A stretch of DNA of 7,947 nucleotides, from positions 1 to 7,947 of the forward strand of contig JANTHA010000096.1 of NCBI GenBank assembly GCA_024762625.1, written 5' to 3'. The position numbers and the translations under genes were made by a program. Positions 6,738 through 7,947 of the stretch are shown here, in pieces. Source of the stretch: Thiotrichaceae bacterium. Its GTDB lineage: Bacteria; Pseudomonadota; Gammaproteobacteria; Thiotrichales; Thiotrichaceae. Each line of letters begins with the position of its first letter. Position 1 is the stretch's first letter. Under the pieces are notes generated by a model. The model was not told where the DNA came from. It ran no database searches and worked only from the letters and a program-made list of their open reading frames with translations.

Positions 6738-7469
6738 CTAAAGCGGCCTTTTGACCATCAGGCTTAGTTTTTTTATATTGGCGATCGGCAACTCAATATC
6801 CGCGCTTGAGCCGGTCGCCTGGATGATTACCGATGAAGCGCTGACGCTGCGCACCCGCCCTTCTAGTGTGTGCTGATCCTTGTCAAGCACTCGCACGATA
6901 CGTCCAGACAAAGTGGCGATATTATTCACCGGAACATCCTCAAAACGCATCCGGTAAAGCGCCTTGACAGGCAAGTTGAGTAGATTGCTTTCATCCAGCG
7001 GGGGCGTAGCTTGCACCAAGGCCGGAGCCGGATGTAAAACAGGCGTAGGCTCACTGGCCGTTGGCGTTGCTGCTTGCTTTATTTTCCCTGTGTCGCTCGC
7101 GGCCGGCGCTTTAGCTAGTGTTGCATCCGACTGCATTGTTGGTCTTGGCTCGGTTGGCTTTGACATGGCCGACGATTGTGCAGCCTCCTGAAAGCGATTC
7201 CCCAATAATAAACCAACATATCTGTTAACGCTTCGTTCACCGCCCATTGTCCATGCGCCAATTGCAATTAAAAGGGACACTGCGCCAACAATCAGAAACT
7301 TTCCAGTGCGATACCATAAAGTAGGCAATACCAGAAGATTAATCACAGGGATGGCGGCAATCAGGCCTGTCACCGGATGATGCTTGAACCCGGCAAAAAT
7401 AAACCTCAAGTAACTCAACAGAAACAGCAAAAAGCCTAAAAGGGCAATGATCGTAAGTGCAAATTCCAT
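6738..7469 (-). CDS. hypothetical membrane protein with Pro/Ala-rich linker and small C-terminal domain
   Basis: I do not recognise this 243-residue protein. Hydrophobic stretches at about 3-25, 33-51 and 57-76 look like three membrane helices. Residues 95-163 form a low-complexity linker rich in Pro, Ala, Thr and Ser, with few bulky hydrophobics. Residues 165-243 look like a compact soluble domain with alternating beta-type segments: KALYRMRFEDVP, ATLSGRIVRVLD, HTLEGRVRSVS, SVIIQATG, ADIELPIANIKKLSL. This resembles a small beta-barrel, but no family can be named. It could be an envelope protein with a tethered sensing or binding domain; that is inference. AGGAAAGG (7483-7490) precedes the ATG at a long distance of 13 bases. 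An extended -10 and a 14-bp palindrome lie upstream. ycgL follows 41 bases downstream. Confidence 0.8.
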   Translation of the reverse strand: MEFALTIIALLGFLLFLLSYLRFIFAGFKHHPVTGLIAAIPVINLLVLPTLWYRTGKFLIVGAVSLLIAIGAWTMGGERSVNRYVGLLLGNRFQEAAQSSAMSKPTEPRPTMQSDATLAKAPAASDTGKIKQAATPTASEPTPVLHPAPALVQATPPLDESNLLNLPVKALYRMRFEDVPVNNIATLSGRIVRVLDKDQHTLEGRVRSVSASSVIIQATGSSADIELPIANIKKLSLMVKRPL

Positions 7470-7490
7470 GAGCGTTTATGCGCCTTTCCT

Positions 7491-7504
7491 CATTAATATT
7501 AATG
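7491..7504. promoter_or_regulatory. perfect 14-bp palindrome upstream of the membrane-protein gene
   Basis: CATTAATATTAATG is a perfect palindrome with no central spacer, lying 22-35 bases before the membrane-protein ATG and directly beside its AGGAAAGG ribosome site. It falls just downstream of the predicted minus-strand start point, so a dimeric regulator bound there would block elongation or initiation. With no loop it would make a poor RNA hairpin, so a DNA operator is the better reading. Chance in AT-rich DNA is possible. Confidence 0.5.
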
Positions 7505-7523
7505 GCCAAGAAAACCCACCGCC

Positions 7524-7532
7524 ATTGTAACA
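7524..7532 (-). promoter_or_regulatory. possible extended -10 of the membrane protein/ycgL unit
   Basis: On the minus strand the bases read TGTTACAAT, a TGn extension plus TACAAT (five of six to TATAAT). The matching -35 region (about 7547-7553) is poor, which extended -10 promoters tolerate. Initiation near 7517 would give a leader of about 48 bases containing the palindrome and the ribosome site. On the other strand, TATGAT at 7551-7556 is a weak -10 candidate for comM. Confidence 0.35.
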
Positions 7533-7571
7533 CCTCTTATCAGGCATCTGTATGATCATTTTTGCATTCTG

Positions 7572-7605
7572 TTATTATTAGATCAATGAATCGACATAAT
7601 AATAA
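7572..7605. repeat. AT-only inverted repeat just before comM
   Basis: TTATTATTA (7572-7580) and TAATAATAA (7597-7605) are exact complements separated by 16 bases, ending 3 bases before the comM ATG. No Shine-Dalgarno is visible, so the right arm occupies the place where one would lie. The stem would be weak because it is all A-T. It may be an operator, a weak leader hairpin limiting translation, or simple-sequence coincidence. Confidence 0.35.
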
Positions 7606-7608
7606 AGC

Positions 7609-7947
7609 ATGAATCTCGCCCTTGTCCATAGCCGCACCAACGATGGCATTAGTGCGCCCGAAGTATCCGTAGAAGTTCATCTCGGCAATGGTTTGCCCGG
7701 CTTTTCCATTGTCGGTTTACCGGAACTTGCTGTACGCGAGAGCAAGGATCGCGTCAGAGCGGCAATCATCAATTGCGGTTTTGAGTTTCCCGCAAGGCGC
7801 ATTACCGTCAATCTTGCGCCTGCCGATATCCCTAAAGATGGCGGCCGCTTCGACCTGCCCATTGCGCTTGGCATTCTTGCCGCATCAGGGCAAATCAAGG
7901 AGCAGGCTCTGAGCAATCATGAGTTTATTGGCGAGCTGTCTTTAAGC
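7609..7947 (+). CDS. comM: ComM/YifB Mg-chelatase-like AAA ATPase (N-terminal part, cut by window edge)
   Basis: The 113 residues before the right edge begin MNLALVHSRTNDGISAPEVSVEVHL. They continue with GLPGFSIVGLPELAVRESKDRVRAAI, ARRITVNLAPADIPKDGGRFDLPIALGILAASGQI and a terminal EFIGELSL. This is the characteristic N-terminal ChlI-like domain of the YifB/ComM family; the Walker A and B ATPase core lies beyond the window. ComM is a hexameric helicase that promotes branch migration during integration of transforming DNA in naturally competent bacteria, but the family also occurs in bacteria not known to be competent. The start matches the family N-terminus, although no Shine-Dalgarno precedes it. 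It is divergent from the membrane-protein gene, sharing a 139-base intergenic region. Confidence 0.95.
   Translation, partial: MNLALVHSRTNDGISAPEVSVEVHLGNGLPGFSIVGLPELAVRESKDRVRAAIINCGFEFPARRITVNLAPADIPKDGGRFDLPIALGILAASGQIKEQALSNHEFIGELSLS

Noticed and set aside
6964..7191. Plus-strand 75-codon frame opposite the membrane protein
   Set aside because: It mirrors the low-complexity Pro/Ala linker of the real gene, which produces long open frames on the other strand.

Overview
The window looks like chromosomal DNA from a gammaproteobacterium. The case rests on a YcgL-domain protein (a family centred on that class), a hexameric type II citrate synthase close to E. coli GltA, a ComM-type AAA ATPase and a DsrC/TusE-fold protein. 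Base composition is moderate and even across the genes. I see no RNA gene, insertion sequence, prophage gene or CRISPR array. A methane- or sulfur-oxidising lineage would fit a single-chain pyruvate carboxylase beside a DsrC-like gene, but that is inference and the genus cannot be read from this sequence.

Layout: (1) positions 1-823, minus strand: N-terminal 274 residues of a NodU/CmcH-type carbamoyltransferase that runs off the left edge. (2) 824-1074: a 251-base divergent intergenic region with several short repeats and inverted repeats. (3) 1075-5967, plus strand: pyruvate carboxylase followed 69 bases later by citrate synthase. Together they turn pyruvate into oxaloacetate and condense it with acetyl-CoA, so the pair is a compact carbon-entry module for the TCA cycle. 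(4) 5968-6099: a gap with an operator-like array of repeats and a strong Shine-Dalgarno sequence, leading into a small DsrC/TusE-like gene (6100-6411). (5) 6436-7469, minus strand: YcgL and, upstream of it, a membrane protein with three predicted helices, a Pro/Ala-rich linker and a small soluble C-terminal domain. (6) 7470-7608: a second divergent region with a perfect 14-bp palindrome. (7) 7609 to the right edge, plus strand: N-terminal 113 residues of ComM/YifB.

Most of the window is ordinary housekeeping. The most unusual item is the DsrC-like protein. It keeps the upstream conserved cysteine (Cys83) but has Asn94 where DsrC and TusE carry their C-terminal cysteine. It also lacks the usual N-terminal beta-hairpin and carries an extra 8-residue tail. 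The repeat array in front of it, and the clustered repeats in front of pyruvate carboxylase, are the main non-coding structures that gene calls do not explain.
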